64,000 nt of DNA from Chloroflexota bacterium (GCA_015478725.1 JADMIG010000003.1:124001-188000), one strand, 5' to 3'. Counted from the first letter of the stretch, positions 50,067-58,689 are shown. A program made the numbers and translations. Notes: generated by a model not told the origin, from the sequence alone.

Positions 50067-51044
50067 ATGACCCGGACGGACGAGGCAGGTGACCCAGGTC
50101 CGGTCGACGATCTCAGCGGACTCTACGGCCCTGACTCCGAGGCCTGGCGACTCAATCGCGAAGCCGCTCTGCTCCTCGCGGCCGGACCGCGCGCCCTGCT
50201 CCTGCAGATCGCTCATCCGCTCGTCGCCGAGGGTGTCGACCAGCACAGCGCCTTCCGAGTGGATCCGTGGGCCCGACTCGCCGGCACGCTGCGGAGCTAC
50301 CTGACGATCGTCTATGGCGACGGGCCCACGGCGCGTCGCGAGATCGCGCGGCTCGCGCGGCTCCATCGGTCGATCGCCGGACCCGTCCGCGATCCCCTGG
50401 CACGAGCGCAGACCGACAGCTCGCGGTACGACGCGCTCGACCCGACCCTTTCGCTGTGGGTCCATGCCACGCTTGTCGACTCGACGATCGTGGCGTACGA
50501 CGCCTGGATCGAGCGCCTCTCCCCGGTTCGTCGCGAGCGCTTCTACGCGGAGACGCGACCGATCGGACACGCCTTCGGGATCCCGGACGAGCTTCTGCCA
50601 CGGACGTACGACGACTTCGTCGCGTATCTGGCGGCGATGCTCGGCCCCGATGGTCCGATCCATCCCACGCCGACGGCGTGCGATCTCGCCCGGTCGATCC
50701 TTCGTCCGCCGCTTGGGCCGCTCGTGCCGCTCGTGGCCGGCCGCATCGGTCTCGCGGCCCACGCCGAGGCGATCGCTGGCCGGCTCGCGCGTCTCGTGCC
50801 GCCCGCGGCGACAGCGTGGGCCCTGTGGCCGTCCGTCGCCCTGCTGCCGCCGACGCTGCGAGCCGAGCTCGGTCTCGCCTGGGACCCGCCGCGGCAGCTC
50901 GTGGCCGGGTGGCTCGCGCTCGGCATCCGGACCTGGCGGCCATGGCTCCCGATCGAGTGGCGACAGATGCCGCGGGCGCGGGCCGCCGACCGGCGGATCG
51001 CTGCAGGCCGGGCCGCAGCGGGCAGCGGCATACTGCGCGGATGA
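50067..51044 (+). CDS. MpaB/DUF2236 family oxygenase-like protein
   Basis: A 325-residue protein with the DUF2236/MpaB blocks: SEAWRLNREAALLLAAGPRA, LLLQIAHPLVAEGVDQHS (heme-ligand His region, about 47-64), VYGDGPTARREIARLARLH, LSLWVHATLVDSTIVAY and a C-terminal LPIEWRQMPRARAADRRI. The family includes the latex-clearing protein and MpaB of mycophenolic acid synthesis, heme-dependent dioxygenase-like enzymes. The substrate is unknown. It overlaps the next gene by ATGA; an FAD-linked oxidase partner next door suggests a shared oxidative pathway (inference). Confidence 0.85.
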   Translation: MTRTDEAGDPGPVDDLSGLYGPDSEAWRLNREAALLLAAGPRALLLQIAHPLVAEGVDQHSAFRVDPWARLAGTLRSYLTIVYGDGPTARREIARLARLHRSIAGPVRDPLARAQTDSSRYDALDPTLSLWVHATLVDSTIVAYDAWIERLSPVRRERFYAETRPIGHAFGIPDELLPRTYDDFVAYLAAMLGPDGPIHPTPTACDLARSILRPPLGPLVPLVAGRIGLAAHAEAIAGRLARLVPPAATAWALWPSVALLPPTLRAELGLAWDPPRQLVAGWLALGIRTWRPWLPIEWRQMPRARAADRRIAAGRAAAGSGILRG

Positions 51045-52477
51045 CCGAGCGGATGACCGAGCGGATGACCGAGCGGATGACCGACGTCGGGCCGGACACC
51101 ACCACGCAGACAGCGTTCCTCGACGCGATCCGCTCCGCTCTGCCCGGCCTGGCGCTCCTCACCGAGGCGGTGGACCGCGAGTCGTATCGGCGGGACGAGA
51201 CCGCGTACCTCGCCAGCGGCCTTCCGCTCGCGGTCGCGCTGCCCACCACGGCGGAGGAGGTCGGGACGCTCATGCGCCTCGCCACCGCCCACCGCATCGC
51301 CGTCGTGCCGCGCGGCGCCGGGTCCGGCCTCTCCGGCGGTGCCGCCGGGATCGACGGGGCCCTCACCGTCGCGTTCACGAAGATGGACCGGATCCTCGAG
51401 ATCGACCACGCGAACCTCGTCGCGATCGTCCAGCCGGGCATCCTCAACGCGGCGTTCAAGGCCGCGGTCGCGGCGGAGGGCCTGTTCTACGCGCCGGACC
51501 CCGCGAGCTATGAGATCTGTTCGATCGGCGGGAACATCGGCACGAACGCCGGCGGCCTGTGCTGCGTGAAGTACGGCCAGACGCGCGACTCGGTCCTCGG
51601 CCTGGAGGTCGTCCTCGCCGACGGGACGATCCTCCGGACCGGCGGCCGCAGCGTCAAGGACGTCGCCGGATACGCGCTCACCCAGCTGTTCGTCGGGTCG
51701 CAGGGGACGCTCGGCCTCGTGACCGAGGCGACGCTCAGACTCCGGCCGCTGCCCCCGCCGCGGGCGACGCTCCTCGCCTTCTTCCCGACGCTCGCCTCGG
51801 CCGGCGATGCGGTCCGCGCGATCTCGGACGCGGGGGTCGCGCCGGTGACGCTCGAGCTCATGGACCGCCCGACCATCGAGGCGGTGGACGACTGGCATCA
51901 CCTCGGCCTCGACCGCTCCGCGGCGGCGATGCTCCTCGTCGAATCCGACGTTCCCGAGGCGGCCGCCGTGGCGGAGCTCGATCGGGCGGCCGCCGCGTGC
52001 GAGGCGTCGGGCGCGTCGTCCGTCGTCCGGGCGGCCGATCCGACCGAGGCCGACTGGCTTCGCCAGGCGCGGCGCCTCGCCCTCCGGGCGCTCGAACGCC
52101 TCGGGACGGTCCGGATGGAGGACGTCGGGGTCCCGCGCGGCCGCGTGCCCGAACTCCTCGAGGCGATCGAGGGAATCGCTCGCCGTCACGGCATCCGGAT
52201 CGCGACCTTCGGCCATGCCGGCGACGGCAACCTCCACCCGAACTTCATCTTCGAGCGGGACGACCCGCGCGCGGAGGAGCTGACGGAGGCGGCCCGCGCG
52301 GATCTCTTTCGGGCGGCGATCGCCCTCGGCGGGACCATCACGGCCGAGCATGGCGTGGGCTCGAGCAGACGCTCGGCGCTCGTCGAGCAGGTCGGGCCGG
52401 ACGCGATCCGCGTCATGCGCTTGATCAAGTCCGCCCTGGACCCGCTCGGGATCCTCAACCCGGGCAAGGTGCTGTGA
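51041..52477 (+). CDS. FAD-linked oxidase (GlcD-like)
   Basis: A 478-residue FAD-binding PCMH/VAO family enzyme. The FAD-binding loop VPRGAGSGLSGGA (about 87-99), CSIGGNIGTNAGGLCCVKYG (about 156-175), GGRSVKDVAGYAL and the C-terminal FGHAGDGNLHPN (about 388-399) with ITAEHGVG match glycolate/lactate oxidase subunit GlcD. It would oxidise a 2-hydroxyacid, passing electrons to the membrane. The N-terminus is MTERMTERMTERMT, from a 12-bp repeat that multiplies the start codon. ATG 51041 overlaps the MpaB-type stop. Confidence 0.9.
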   Translation: MTERMTERMTERMTDVGPDTTTQTAFLDAIRSALPGLALLTEAVDRESYRRDETAYLASGLPLAVALPTTAEEVGTLMRLATAHRIAVVPRGAGSGLSGGAAGIDGALTVAFTKMDRILEIDHANLVAIVQPGILNAAFKAAVAAEGLFYAPDPASYEICSIGGNIGTNAGGLCCVKYGQTRDSVLGLEVVLADGTILRTGGRSVKDVAGYALTQLFVGSQGTLGLVTEATLRLRPLPPPRATLLAFFPTLASAGDAVRAISDAGVAPVTLELMDRPTIEAVDDWHHLGLDRSAAAMLLVESDVPEAAAVAELDRAAAACEASGASSVVRAADPTEADWLRQARRLALRALERLGTVRMEDVGVPRGRVPELLEAIEGIARRHGIRIATFGHAGDGNLHPNFIFERDDPRAEELTEAARADLFRAAIALGGTITAEHGVGSSRRSALVEQVGPDAIRVMRLIKSALDPLGILNPGKVL

Positions 52478-52490
52478 TCGGCCCTCGCTG

Positions 52491-53963
52491 ATGGGTGGCG
52501 GCGGAGCGGCCATCCTCGCCCTCGATCTCGGCACGACGGAGCTCAAGGCCGGCCTCATCACGACCGACGGGCGCCTGCTCGCGGCGGCCAGGGCCGGCTA
52601 TCCCCTCGACGTCGATGCCGCGCGCGGGCGGGCCGAGGAGGATCCGTCGACGTGGTGGAGCGCCCTCGAGTCCGTCGTCGGCGAGGTCCTCGCCACCGCT
52701 CCGGGAGGGCTCCCGGGGGGTTCGACAGCGGCGATCGAGGTCGCCGCGATCTGCGTCGTCGGTCAAGGGCCGACGCTCGTCGCGGTCGCCGAAGATGGGA
52801 CGGCGACGCACTCGGCGATCACGTGGCTGGACGGACGATCGTCCGCGGAGGCCGGTCAGCTCGCGAGCGCGACGGGACGGTCCGGCTGGGGTCTCGGCAT
52901 CGCACCGGCGGCGTTGTGGTTGGAGCGGCAGGAACCCGCCGCCGCGGATCGGACCCGCTGGTACCTCAACACGTGGGAATGGGCGGCCTGTCGACTGTCC
53001 GGCGTCGCGGCGGCGACCGTGTCGCTCGGCCAGGAGCCGATCGATCGGGACCGGGTGGCGACGGAGGGGCTGCACAGCGAGCGCCTGCCTCCGATCGTCC
53101 CCGCAGGAATGATCGTCGGCGGTCTGCTCCGGGACGTCGCGGAGCGCCTCGGCCTCCGACCGGGCCTGCCGGTCGTCGCCGGGACCGTCGACTCGTTCGC
53201 CAGCTTCCATGGCGCCGGCCTCGTCGATCCCGGGCAGGCGATCGATACCGGCGGCACCTCCGGCGGGTTCGCCGTCTACTGGGACGCGCCGGTCGAGGTC
53301 CCCGCGACATGGGTCGCGCATGCGCCGCTGCCGGACCGCTGGTTCCTCGGCGGGGCGATGACGTCCACCGGCAAGGCTCTCGACTGGCTCGGGGAGCGGA
53401 TCCTCGGCGGTCTCCCGCAGGAGCAGCTCATCGTGGAGGCTGCGGCCGTGGCGCCGGGCGCGGGCGGACTCCTGTTCCTGCCGTACCTGTCCGGCGAGCG
53501 GTCGCCGCTGTGGGATCCGAGCGCGCGCGGGGCGTTCATCGGCCTCACGCTCGGACACGCTCAGGCCCATCTCACCCGGGCCGTGCTCGAGGCAGCCGCG
53601 TTCGCGCTCCGCCATGTCGCGACGCCGATCCTTGCCGCCGGTGTCCGGGTGGACCAGCTCGTGGTGACCGGCGGGACCGCCCGCGGCGATACCTGGAACA
53701 CCATCAAGGCGGACGTCCTCGGGGTCCCGGTCGCGGTCCCCGAGATCTTCGACTCGGCGGTCCTCGGCGCGGCGATCCTCGGCGCGGTCGCGATCGGCGC
53801 ATTCGGGACGGTGGGCGACGCGATCGGAGGGATGGTGCGGATCGCGCGCCGCATCGAGCCGGACCCGGCGAATCGGGCGGTCTATGACGCGGCGTTCGCG
53901 GCGTACGTCGAGGCGTGGCCGGCGATCGCCCCGACGGTCAGGCGGCTGCGCGAACTTCCCTGA
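52491..53963 (+). CDS. FGGY-family carbohydrate kinase
   Basis: A 490-residue sugar kinase. The phosphate-1 motif ILALDLGTTELKAGL (about 9-23), the sugar-binding region WLDGRSSAEAG, the second FGGY signature VGTVDSF-like VVAGTVDSFASFHG, and adenosine-motif ILAAGVRVDQLVVTGGTARG (about 379-398) are present. It phosphorylates an aldose, ketose or polyol such as xylulose; the exact sugar cannot be read. It starts 14 bp after the FAD oxidase, so the bioY-MpaB-GlcD-kinase genes could be one transcript. A glycolate/sugar-acid catabolic link is possible. Confidence 0.9.
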   Translation: MGGGGAAILALDLGTTELKAGLITTDGRLLAAARAGYPLDVDAARGRAEEDPSTWWSALESVVGEVLATAPGGLPGGSTAAIEVAAICVVGQGPTLVAVAEDGTATHSAITWLDGRSSAEAGQLASATGRSGWGLGIAPAALWLERQEPAAADRTRWYLNTWEWAACRLSGVAAATVSLGQEPIDRDRVATEGLHSERLPPIVPAGMIVGGLLRDVAERLGLRPGLPVVAGTVDSFASFHGAGLVDPGQAIDTGGTSGGFAVYWDAPVEVPATWVAHAPLPDRWFLGGAMTSTGKALDWLGERILGGLPQEQLIVEAAAVAPGAGGLLFLPYLSGERSPLWDPSARGAFIGLTLGHAQAHLTRAVLEAAAFALRHVATPILAAGVRVDQLVVTGGTARGDTWNTIKADVLGVPVAVPEIFDSAVLGAAILGAVAIGAFGTVGDAIGGMVRIARRIEPDPANRAVYDAAFAAYVEAWPAIAPTVRRLRELP

Positions 53964-54001
53964 GCAGGGAGGCGGGGTCGTGCCGGCGTCGACAGAAACC
54001 G

Positions 54002-54167
54002 CCAGATGGTCCTCAGGCGGGCGTTGGTCGGCCGCTCCATGCCCCGGTGGGCATGATCGAAACGCAGGGAGGCGCCAGACGGTCGAAGCCACGCTCGCGG
54101 GCGCCCGTCGCATGGGGAGTCTCACGGTCCAGCCCGGACGAGCGACCGCCTGGTGAACATCTGGCAG
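54002..54167. repeat. Intergenic inverted repeat with CCAGATG/CATCTGG arms (copy 3)
   Basis: The left arm (54002-54029, CCAGATGGTCCTCAGGCGGGC plus TTGGTC) matches the arm of the element at 44184-44324. It pairs imperfectly (17 of 22) with the right arm ending CATCTGG at about 54146-54167. The remaining non-coding bases 53964-54341 contain no recognisable gene. Confidence 0.6.
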
Positions 54168-54180
54168 GAATGAGCGGAGC

Positions 54181-54214
54181 GCACGAGCCCACTGAGCGCA
54201 CGAGCCCACTGAGC
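54181..54214. repeat. 17-bp tandem repeat flanking the inverted-repeat element
   Basis: GCACGAGCCCACTGAGC occurs twice in a row (54181 and 54198). It sits at the same flank as the 9-bp GCACGAGCC-type repeat beside the element at 44184. Confidence 0.85.
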
Positions 54215-54341
54215 GCGCGGGCCTGACGACCCGAGGTCGCTCCCGCGAAGCCCGGCGTCGACAGTGGTCCGTGAGTCGGTCCGCGGCAAGGTCCTGCGCC
54301 GTTCGCCAAGGGCACCCCGGAGTCCGTCCGCGGTCTCGTGC

Positions 54342-54347
54342 TAGACT
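54342..54347 (+). promoter_or_regulatory. -10 element TAGACT for the riboswitch transcript
   Basis: TAGACT ends 5 nt before the first paired base of the FMN riboswitch (54353), placing the transcript start at the riboswitch P1 stem. The -35 is unclear. Confidence 0.5.
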
Positions 54348-54352
54348 CCGCC

Positions 54353-54519
54353 CGTCTTCGGGGCAGGGTGAGATTCCCGACCGGTGGTAGGGCTCCGCGC
54401 ACGCGGGGTCGAGCCCACGAGCGATCCGTCGGCCAGTCGGCCGTCGGGTTCGCAGATCCGAGCGGCGGCCAACGGCCGTCGAACCGGAGCCGACGGTACA
54501 GTCCGGATGGAAGAAGACG
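54353..54519 (+). ncRNA. FMN riboswitch (RFN element)
   Basis: The full conserved core can be read: P1 stem CGTCTTC (54353-54359) with GAAGACG (54513-54519), GGGCAGGGTGAGATTCCCGA, CCGGTGGTAGGGC, AGCCCACGAGCG, the variable P3-P4 insert, then CGAACCGGAGCCGACGGTA and CAGTCCGGATGGAAGAAG. It binds flavin mononucleotide. Lying 100 nt upstream of a three-gene ABC importer, it would switch the importer off when FMN is plentiful, which identifies riboflavin or a flavin precursor as the likely cargo. Confidence 0.95.
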
Positions 54520-54564
54520 ATCGGCTGTGCCCGGCATCGGGCGCGGCGGGCCGTGGCGTGTATC

Positions 54565-54591
54565 CCCGAAGCGAGCGAACGGAGCTTCGGG
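54565..54591 (+). promoter_or_regulatory. Expression-platform hairpin of the FMN riboswitch
   Basis: CCCGAAGC and GCTTCGGG form an 8-bp stem with an 11-nt loop, 45 nt after the aptamer and 30 nt before the preferred start of the first gene. With no T-run it may act by hiding a ribosome site or as a weak terminator. Confidence 0.45.
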
Positions 54592-54621
54592 TTGGATCTG
54601 ACGGAGACCACGGACGAACGC

Positions 54622-55506
54622 GTGAACGGCGCACCTGCGGGCGTGCCCTCCGTCGCGTCGAACCGCCCGGCTCTCGCGGCTCTCGCGGCTCTCGCGGCTC
54701 TCGCGGCTCGCGAGACTCCCGCGATCCAGGCTGTCGAGGTGTCATTCCGCTATCCGGGACGGACCTCCCGCCAGGCAGCGTCCCTCGCGGACCGGCTCGT
54801 CCTCGATCGTGTCTCGCTCGCCGTCGGTCCCGGCGAGTTCGTCGCTCTCGTCGGAGCGAACGGATCCGGAAAGAGCACGCTCCTGCGGCTCCTCGCCGGC
54901 CTCCTCCACCCGACCGGCGGTCGCGTCGACGTCGCCGGCGAGCCGATCTCCGCCCCGGACCGCCGCGTCGGCGTCGTGTTCCAGGAGCCGCGCCTCCTGC
55001 CCTGGCGCTCGGTCGTCGACAACATCGCCTTCCCGCTCGAGCTCGCCGGCTGGCCAGCGGATCGCCGCCGGGCACGCGCCCGGGAACTCCTCGAGCTCGT
55101 CGGCCTCGTCGGCGTCGACGACGAACGCCCCCACCGGCTCTCCGGTGGGATGCGCCAGCGCGCCGCGATCGCCCGCGCCCTTGCCCTTGAGCCGGGCATC
55201 CTCCTCCTCGACGAGCCGTTCAGCGCGCTCGACTCGCTCACCCGCGAGCGGCTCAACCTCGCGCTCCAGGAGATCTGGCGACGGACGGGCGCGAGCGTCG
55301 TTCTCGTCACCCATTCGATCGCGGAGGCGATCTTCCTCGCCGACCGCGTCCTCGTCCTCGCTCGACGCTCCGCCAGGATCGCCGGCACGATCGCGATCCC
55401 GTTCGCCCGGCCACGCTCGCTCGGCACGCTCGATGCCGCCGATGTCTCCGGGATCGCGGCGTCGGTCCGGGAGCTCCTCGCGGCCGACGAGGAGGCGACG
55501 CGATGA
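54622..55506 (+). CDS. ABC transporter ATP-binding protein, riboflavin importer (ThiZ/SsuB-like)
   Basis: A 294-residue ATPase of the nitrate/sulfonate/thiamine-precursor class. Walker A GANGSGKSTLLRLLAG (about 83-98), signature LSGGMRQRAAIARAL (about 173-187) and Walker B ILLLDEPFSALD (about 193-204) are complete. The N-terminal 45 residues are not part of the domain and include a 9-bp DNA repeat encoding ALA units. GTG 54622 is chosen because it lies after the riboswitch hairpin; a GTG at 54553 is in frame inside the leader. It overlaps the permease gene by ATGA. Confidence 0.9.
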   Translation: MNGAPAGVPSVASNRPALAALAALAALAARETPAIQAVEVSFRYPGRTSRQAASLADRLVLDRVSLAVGPGEFVALVGANGSGKSTLLRLLAGLLHPTGGRVDVAGEPISAPDRRVGVVFQEPRLLPWRSVVDNIAFPLELAGWPADRRRARARELLELVGLVGVDDERPHRLSGGMRQRAAIARALALEPGILLLDEPFSALDSLTRERLNLALQEIWRRTGASVVLVTHSIAEAIFLADRVLVLARRSARIAGTIAIPFARPRSLGTLDAADVSGIAASVRELLAADEEATR

Positions 55507-56294
55507 TCGTCGATCGGCTCGTCCTCGCCGGATCGCCGCGCCGATCCTTCCGGGGTCCATTCCTGGCGGTGGTCGCGGGCGCGGCGCTGCTCGCCGGATG
55601 GAAGCTCCTCACCGTCATCGGCGGGTACCAGCCGTTCGTCCTGCCGCCACCGGAGACCGTCGCCGCCCGGTTCGTCCGGGCGTGGGCGGACGGGACGATG
55701 CTCCCGAACACGATCACCACCCTCTCCGAGGTCGGCCTCGGGTTCGTCGCGGGCGCCGGCTCGGCGATGGTCGTGGGCTACGGGCTCGCCCGGTCGCGGC
55801 TCATCGAACAGGCGCTCTCGCCGTATCTCGTCGCGGCCCAGGCGACGCCCATCCTCGCCCTCGCACCGCTCATCGCCCTGTGGTTCGGATCGGGGATCCT
55901 CTCGAAGGTCATCATCTGCGCGCTCATCGTCTTCTTCCCGGTCGCCATCTCGACCATGGTCGGCATTCGTTCGGTGGACGGACAGCTCCTCGAGCTGTGC
56001 CGGGCCCTCCGCGCGTCGCGCCGCCAGATCCTCCTCCGCGTGGAGATCCCGGGCGCGCTCCCCGCGATCTTCGGCGGGCTCCGGGTCGGGGTGACGCTGG
56101 CGGTGATCGGGGCGATCATCGGCGAGTGGGCGGGCGGCGATTCCGGCCTCGGCGTCCTCATCAACCTCGCCCGCGGCAGCCTGTTCGACACGCCGCTCCT
56201 CTTCGCCACGCTCGCGACCATCGCGATCGTCGGCGTCACGCTCTATCTCATGGTCGTGGCCATCGAGCGTCGTCTCGTCGGCGACCGCGGATGA
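55503..56294 (+). CDS. ribX: ABC permease, probable riboflavin importer RibX
   Basis: A 263-residue permease of the ThiX/SsuC class with about six transmembrane helices. The cytosolic EAA-type loop reads LLELCRALRASRRQILLRVEIPGALPAIF (coupling to the ATPase), followed by GLRVGVTLAVIGAIIGEWAGG. It starts with ATGA overlap to the ATPase and overlaps the binding protein the same way. In Chloroflexi, FMN-riboswitch-controlled homologues are named RibX; the name rests on that context and was not tested by alignment. Confidence 0.88.
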   Translation: MIVDRLVLAGSPRRSFRGPFLAVVAGAALLAGWKLLTVIGGYQPFVLPPPETVAARFVRAWADGTMLPNTITTLSEVGLGFVAGAGSAMVVGYGLARSRLIEQALSPYLVAAQATPILALAPLIALWFGSGILSKVIICALIVFFPVAISTMVGIRSVDGQLLELCRALRASRRQILLRVEIPGALPAIFGGLRVGVTLAVIGAIIGEWAGGDSGLGVLINLARGSLFDTPLLFATLATIAIVGVTLYLMVVAIERRLVGDRG

Positions 56295-57394
56295 ACCAGC
56301 ATGGAGGTCCCGTGAAGCGTTTCCTGCTCCTCAGCCTCGTGGCGGCGCCGTTGCTCGCAGCGTGCGGGTCCGGTGCGACCGCGGCCCCGAGCGCAGCGGC
56401 GTCGGCGGCCCCGGGCACGGCCGGCTCGACGGCCGCCTCGGCAGGCACATCGGTCCCGGCGACACCGTCCGGTCCGCCGACCAGGCTGACCGTCGGCCTG
56501 GGCTACATCCCGAGCGTGCAGTTCGCTCCGTTCTACCTCGCCCAGCAGGCGGGGTATTACGCTGCCGCCGGCCTGGACGTGACCTTCGAGAACAAGATCG
56601 ATCCCGATCTCATCACCCTCGTCGGGCAGGGGGCGGTGGACATCGGCATCGCCGACGGGACGAGCGTCATCCCGGCGGTGGGCCAGGGGATCCCGGTGCG
56701 ATACGTCGCGACGATCTACGCGAAGTTCCCGAACATCGTGTTCGCCAAGGCCTCCTCCGGGATCCACACGGCGGCCGACCTCAAGGGCCGCAGGATCGGG
56801 ACGCCCGGCAAGTATGGCAGCAGCTGGATCATGCTCCAGGCGCTCCTCCAGTCCGCCGGACTCACGACGAACGACGTGAACATCCAGCTCTATCCGGACT
56901 TCGGGCAGGCGACGGCTCTCGCCCAGGGAGCCATCGACGCGGCGACCGGCTTCGTCAACAACGAGCCGGTCCAGATGGCACTGTCGGGGACGCCGGCGTC
57001 CGTCCTCACCGTCGACGGCATCGTGCCACTGCCCGGGAACGGGCTCATCGCCGGGACGGCGACGCTCACCGCCAAGCACGTGGCCCTGAAAGCGTTCGTG
57101 GCGGCGACCCTTCGGGCGATGGCGGTCATCACCTCCGATCCGCAGAAGGGCCTCGACGCCTCGGTCGCCCTCGTGCCCGACCTCGGCACGGACCGGCCGA
57201 CGCAGCTCGCGATCCTCAAGGCGACGATCGCGACGTGGTCGAGCGCCTACACAGCCGCGCACGGGCTCGGGGCGATCGACCGCACCGCCTGGCAGCGGAC
57301 CGTCGCATTCATGGTCGCGATGCCCGGCTCGCCGGTGGCGAGTCCCGCGCCGACCGTCGACCAGCTGGTGGACGAAAGCCTGCTCGCGCCGTAA
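56291..57394 (+). CDS. ribY: Substrate-binding lipoprotein, probable riboflavin binder RibY (NMT1/THI5-like)
   Basis: A 367-residue lipoprotein. The signal peptide ends in the lipobox LLAAC (Cys about 25), followed by a Ser/Ala/Thr linker and an NMT1/THI5-like periplasmic domain: LTVGLGYIPSVQFAPFYLAQ, GYYAAAGLDVTFEN, VDIGIADGTSVIPAVGQGIP and GSSWIMLQALLQSAGL. ATG 56291 overlaps the permease stop; GTG 56312 after GGAGG is an alternative. It should capture riboflavin outside the membrane and pass it to RibX. A pyrimidine (thiamine precursor) ligand is the main alternative, but the FMN riboswitch argues against it. Confidence 0.87.
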   Translation: MNQHGGPVKRFLLLSLVAAPLLAACGSGATAAPSAAASAAPGTAGSTAASAGTSVPATPSGPPTRLTVGLGYIPSVQFAPFYLAQQAGYYAAAGLDVTFENKIDPDLITLVGQGAVDIGIADGTSVIPAVGQGIPVRYVATIYAKFPNIVFAKASSGIHTAADLKGRRIGTPGKYGSSWIMLQALLQSAGLTTNDVNIQLYPDFGQATALAQGAIDAATGFVNNEPVQMALSGTPASVLTVDGIVPLPGNGLIAGTATLTAKHVALKAFVAATLRAMAVITSDPQKGLDASVALVPDLGTDRPTQLAILKATIATWSSAYTAAHGLGAIDRTAWQRTVAFMVAMPGSPVASPAPTVDQLVDESLLAP

Positions 57395-57401
57395 GGCTGC
57401 C

Positions 57402-57443
57402 GCCGTCCGCCGTCCGTCGTCCGCCGTCCGCCGTCCGCCGTCG
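57402..57443. repeat. 7-bp tandem repeat (CCGCCGT) after ribY
   Basis: About six CCGCCGT/CCGTCGT-type units lie directly between the convergent ribY and GGDEF genes. Confidence 0.75.
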
Positions 57444-57467
57444 CGCGGTCGGTCGTCGATCCCGAGG

Positions 57468-58502
57468 TCAGTCCTCGGGTCCCTCGGCCTCCGTCGGGGC
57501 GGGGTGCCACGGTGCCGAGCGTCGCCGTTCGCGGTGCATCCGCTCCTCGGCCGTCCGCACGGCGCCCGCAAGGTCGCCGTCCACGGCGGGACACGCCCAG
57601 CCGAGCGAGAGGCGCACCGCGACCGCGCTCGCTTCGAGCCAGCGGTCGCAGGCGGCACGGACGCGCTCCACGTAGTTGATGGCCCGGACCTCGTCCGTTT
57701 CCACGAGGAGGATCCCGAAGCGGGCGCGACCGAGTCGGGCGACCCGATCCGCCGCACGGGCGTTCCGCCGAAGGGCGTCGGCGACCGGCGGGATCAGGCG
57801 ATCCGCAGCCATCTCCCCGAAGCGATCGGCGAGGATGTCGAGACCGTCGAGCTCGGCGATGACGACCGTCGCGGGTCGCCCGTAGCGGGCCGAACGTGTC
57901 TGCTCGGTCGCGATCGTCCGGGACCACGAATATGGGCTGTCGAGGCCCGTGATCCGGTCCACGAGTCCCTCCGGTCCATCGTCCGCCTGATCGATGCCCG
58001 GTCGCCGATCGCCGCGCTCACGGTCGGGCCGACGCGAACCCGAGAGGAACGCCTCGATCGCGTCCGCGGCGCGGTCGTCTTCTGCCGGCATCGTGAAGCG
58101 GCGCGGCCGCGTGAGCTGGAGGTCATCGGGGCCCGTCCGTCGGGCTTCGGCGTCGTCGGTTGCCATGTCGGTGGGTGGTACTCCTGGCGAGGCGTCGATG
58201 GTCGGCCGCGGGGTGTCATTCGGGCCGGGTGCGCTGCCGGCTCCGGGGACCGTCGCGGCCGGCACGGGACCGGATGCCGTGACTGGCCCGGCGGCCGTCA
58301 CCGGTCCGGAGATGGATGCGAGACGATCGGCAAGGACCGTGGGAGAGACCGTCGCGCCGTTCGGGGCCACGTACGACATATTGCTCTTGCCGAGATCGCG
58401 GTTCCGCCCGTGCCGGACGGCCGGCACGATGACGAGGATCATGATGACGAGATTGGCGACGATCGCCAGGATGAGGATACGGGATATCGATTCAGCGTCC
58501 AT
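57468..58502 (-). CDS. Membrane protein with degenerate GGDEF domain
   Basis: A 344-residue protein. One transmembrane helix (ILILAIVANLVIMILVIVPAV, about 9-29) is followed by a disordered Pro/Ala/Thr linker (about 60-150) and a GGDEF-like domain (about 180-320): ATVVIAELDGLDILADRFGE, then ADRVARLGRARFGILLVET. The active-site loop reads GRARF in place of GGDEF, and the metal-binding acids are lost, so cyclase activity is unlikely. It may bind c-di-GMP or act as a scaffold. It is convergent with ribY. Confidence 0.8.
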   Translation of the reverse strand: MDAESISRILILAIVANLVIMILVIVPAVRHGRNRDLGKSNMSYVAPNGATVSPTVLADRLASISGPVTAAGPVTASGPVPAATVPGAGSAPGPNDTPRPTIDASPGVPPTDMATDDAEARRTGPDDLQLTRPRRFTMPAEDDRAADAIEAFLSGSRRPDRERGDRRPGIDQADDGPEGLVDRITGLDSPYSWSRTIATEQTRSARYGRPATVVIAELDGLDILADRFGEMAADRLIPPVADALRRNARAADRVARLGRARFGILLVETDEVRAINYVERVRAACDRWLEASAVAVRLSLGWACPAVDGDLAGAVRTAEERMHRERRRSAPWHPAPTEAEGPED

Positions 58503-58675
58503 TTTTCGCGACTCCGTCGAGCCCGGCCACCGGCCCGGCTCACGAGTCTACGAGTGCTCCCCGGTCCCTGACGAGTGGATGGGGACCGTCCGGGACCTCT
58601 TTCCGGTGCTCCATGACACCGGTCCGGAGACTCCGGAGAGGTCTGGTGTGGTCGGGTCGTCGACGCGGCCCGTGC

Positions 58676-58681
58676 TAGCAT
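58676..58681 (+). promoter_or_regulatory. -10-like hexamer TAGCAT, possible leaderless promoter
   Basis: TAGCAT ends 8 nt before GTG 58690 of the guanine deaminase gene. Confidence 0.4.
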
Positions 58682-58689
58682 CCGCGTCC

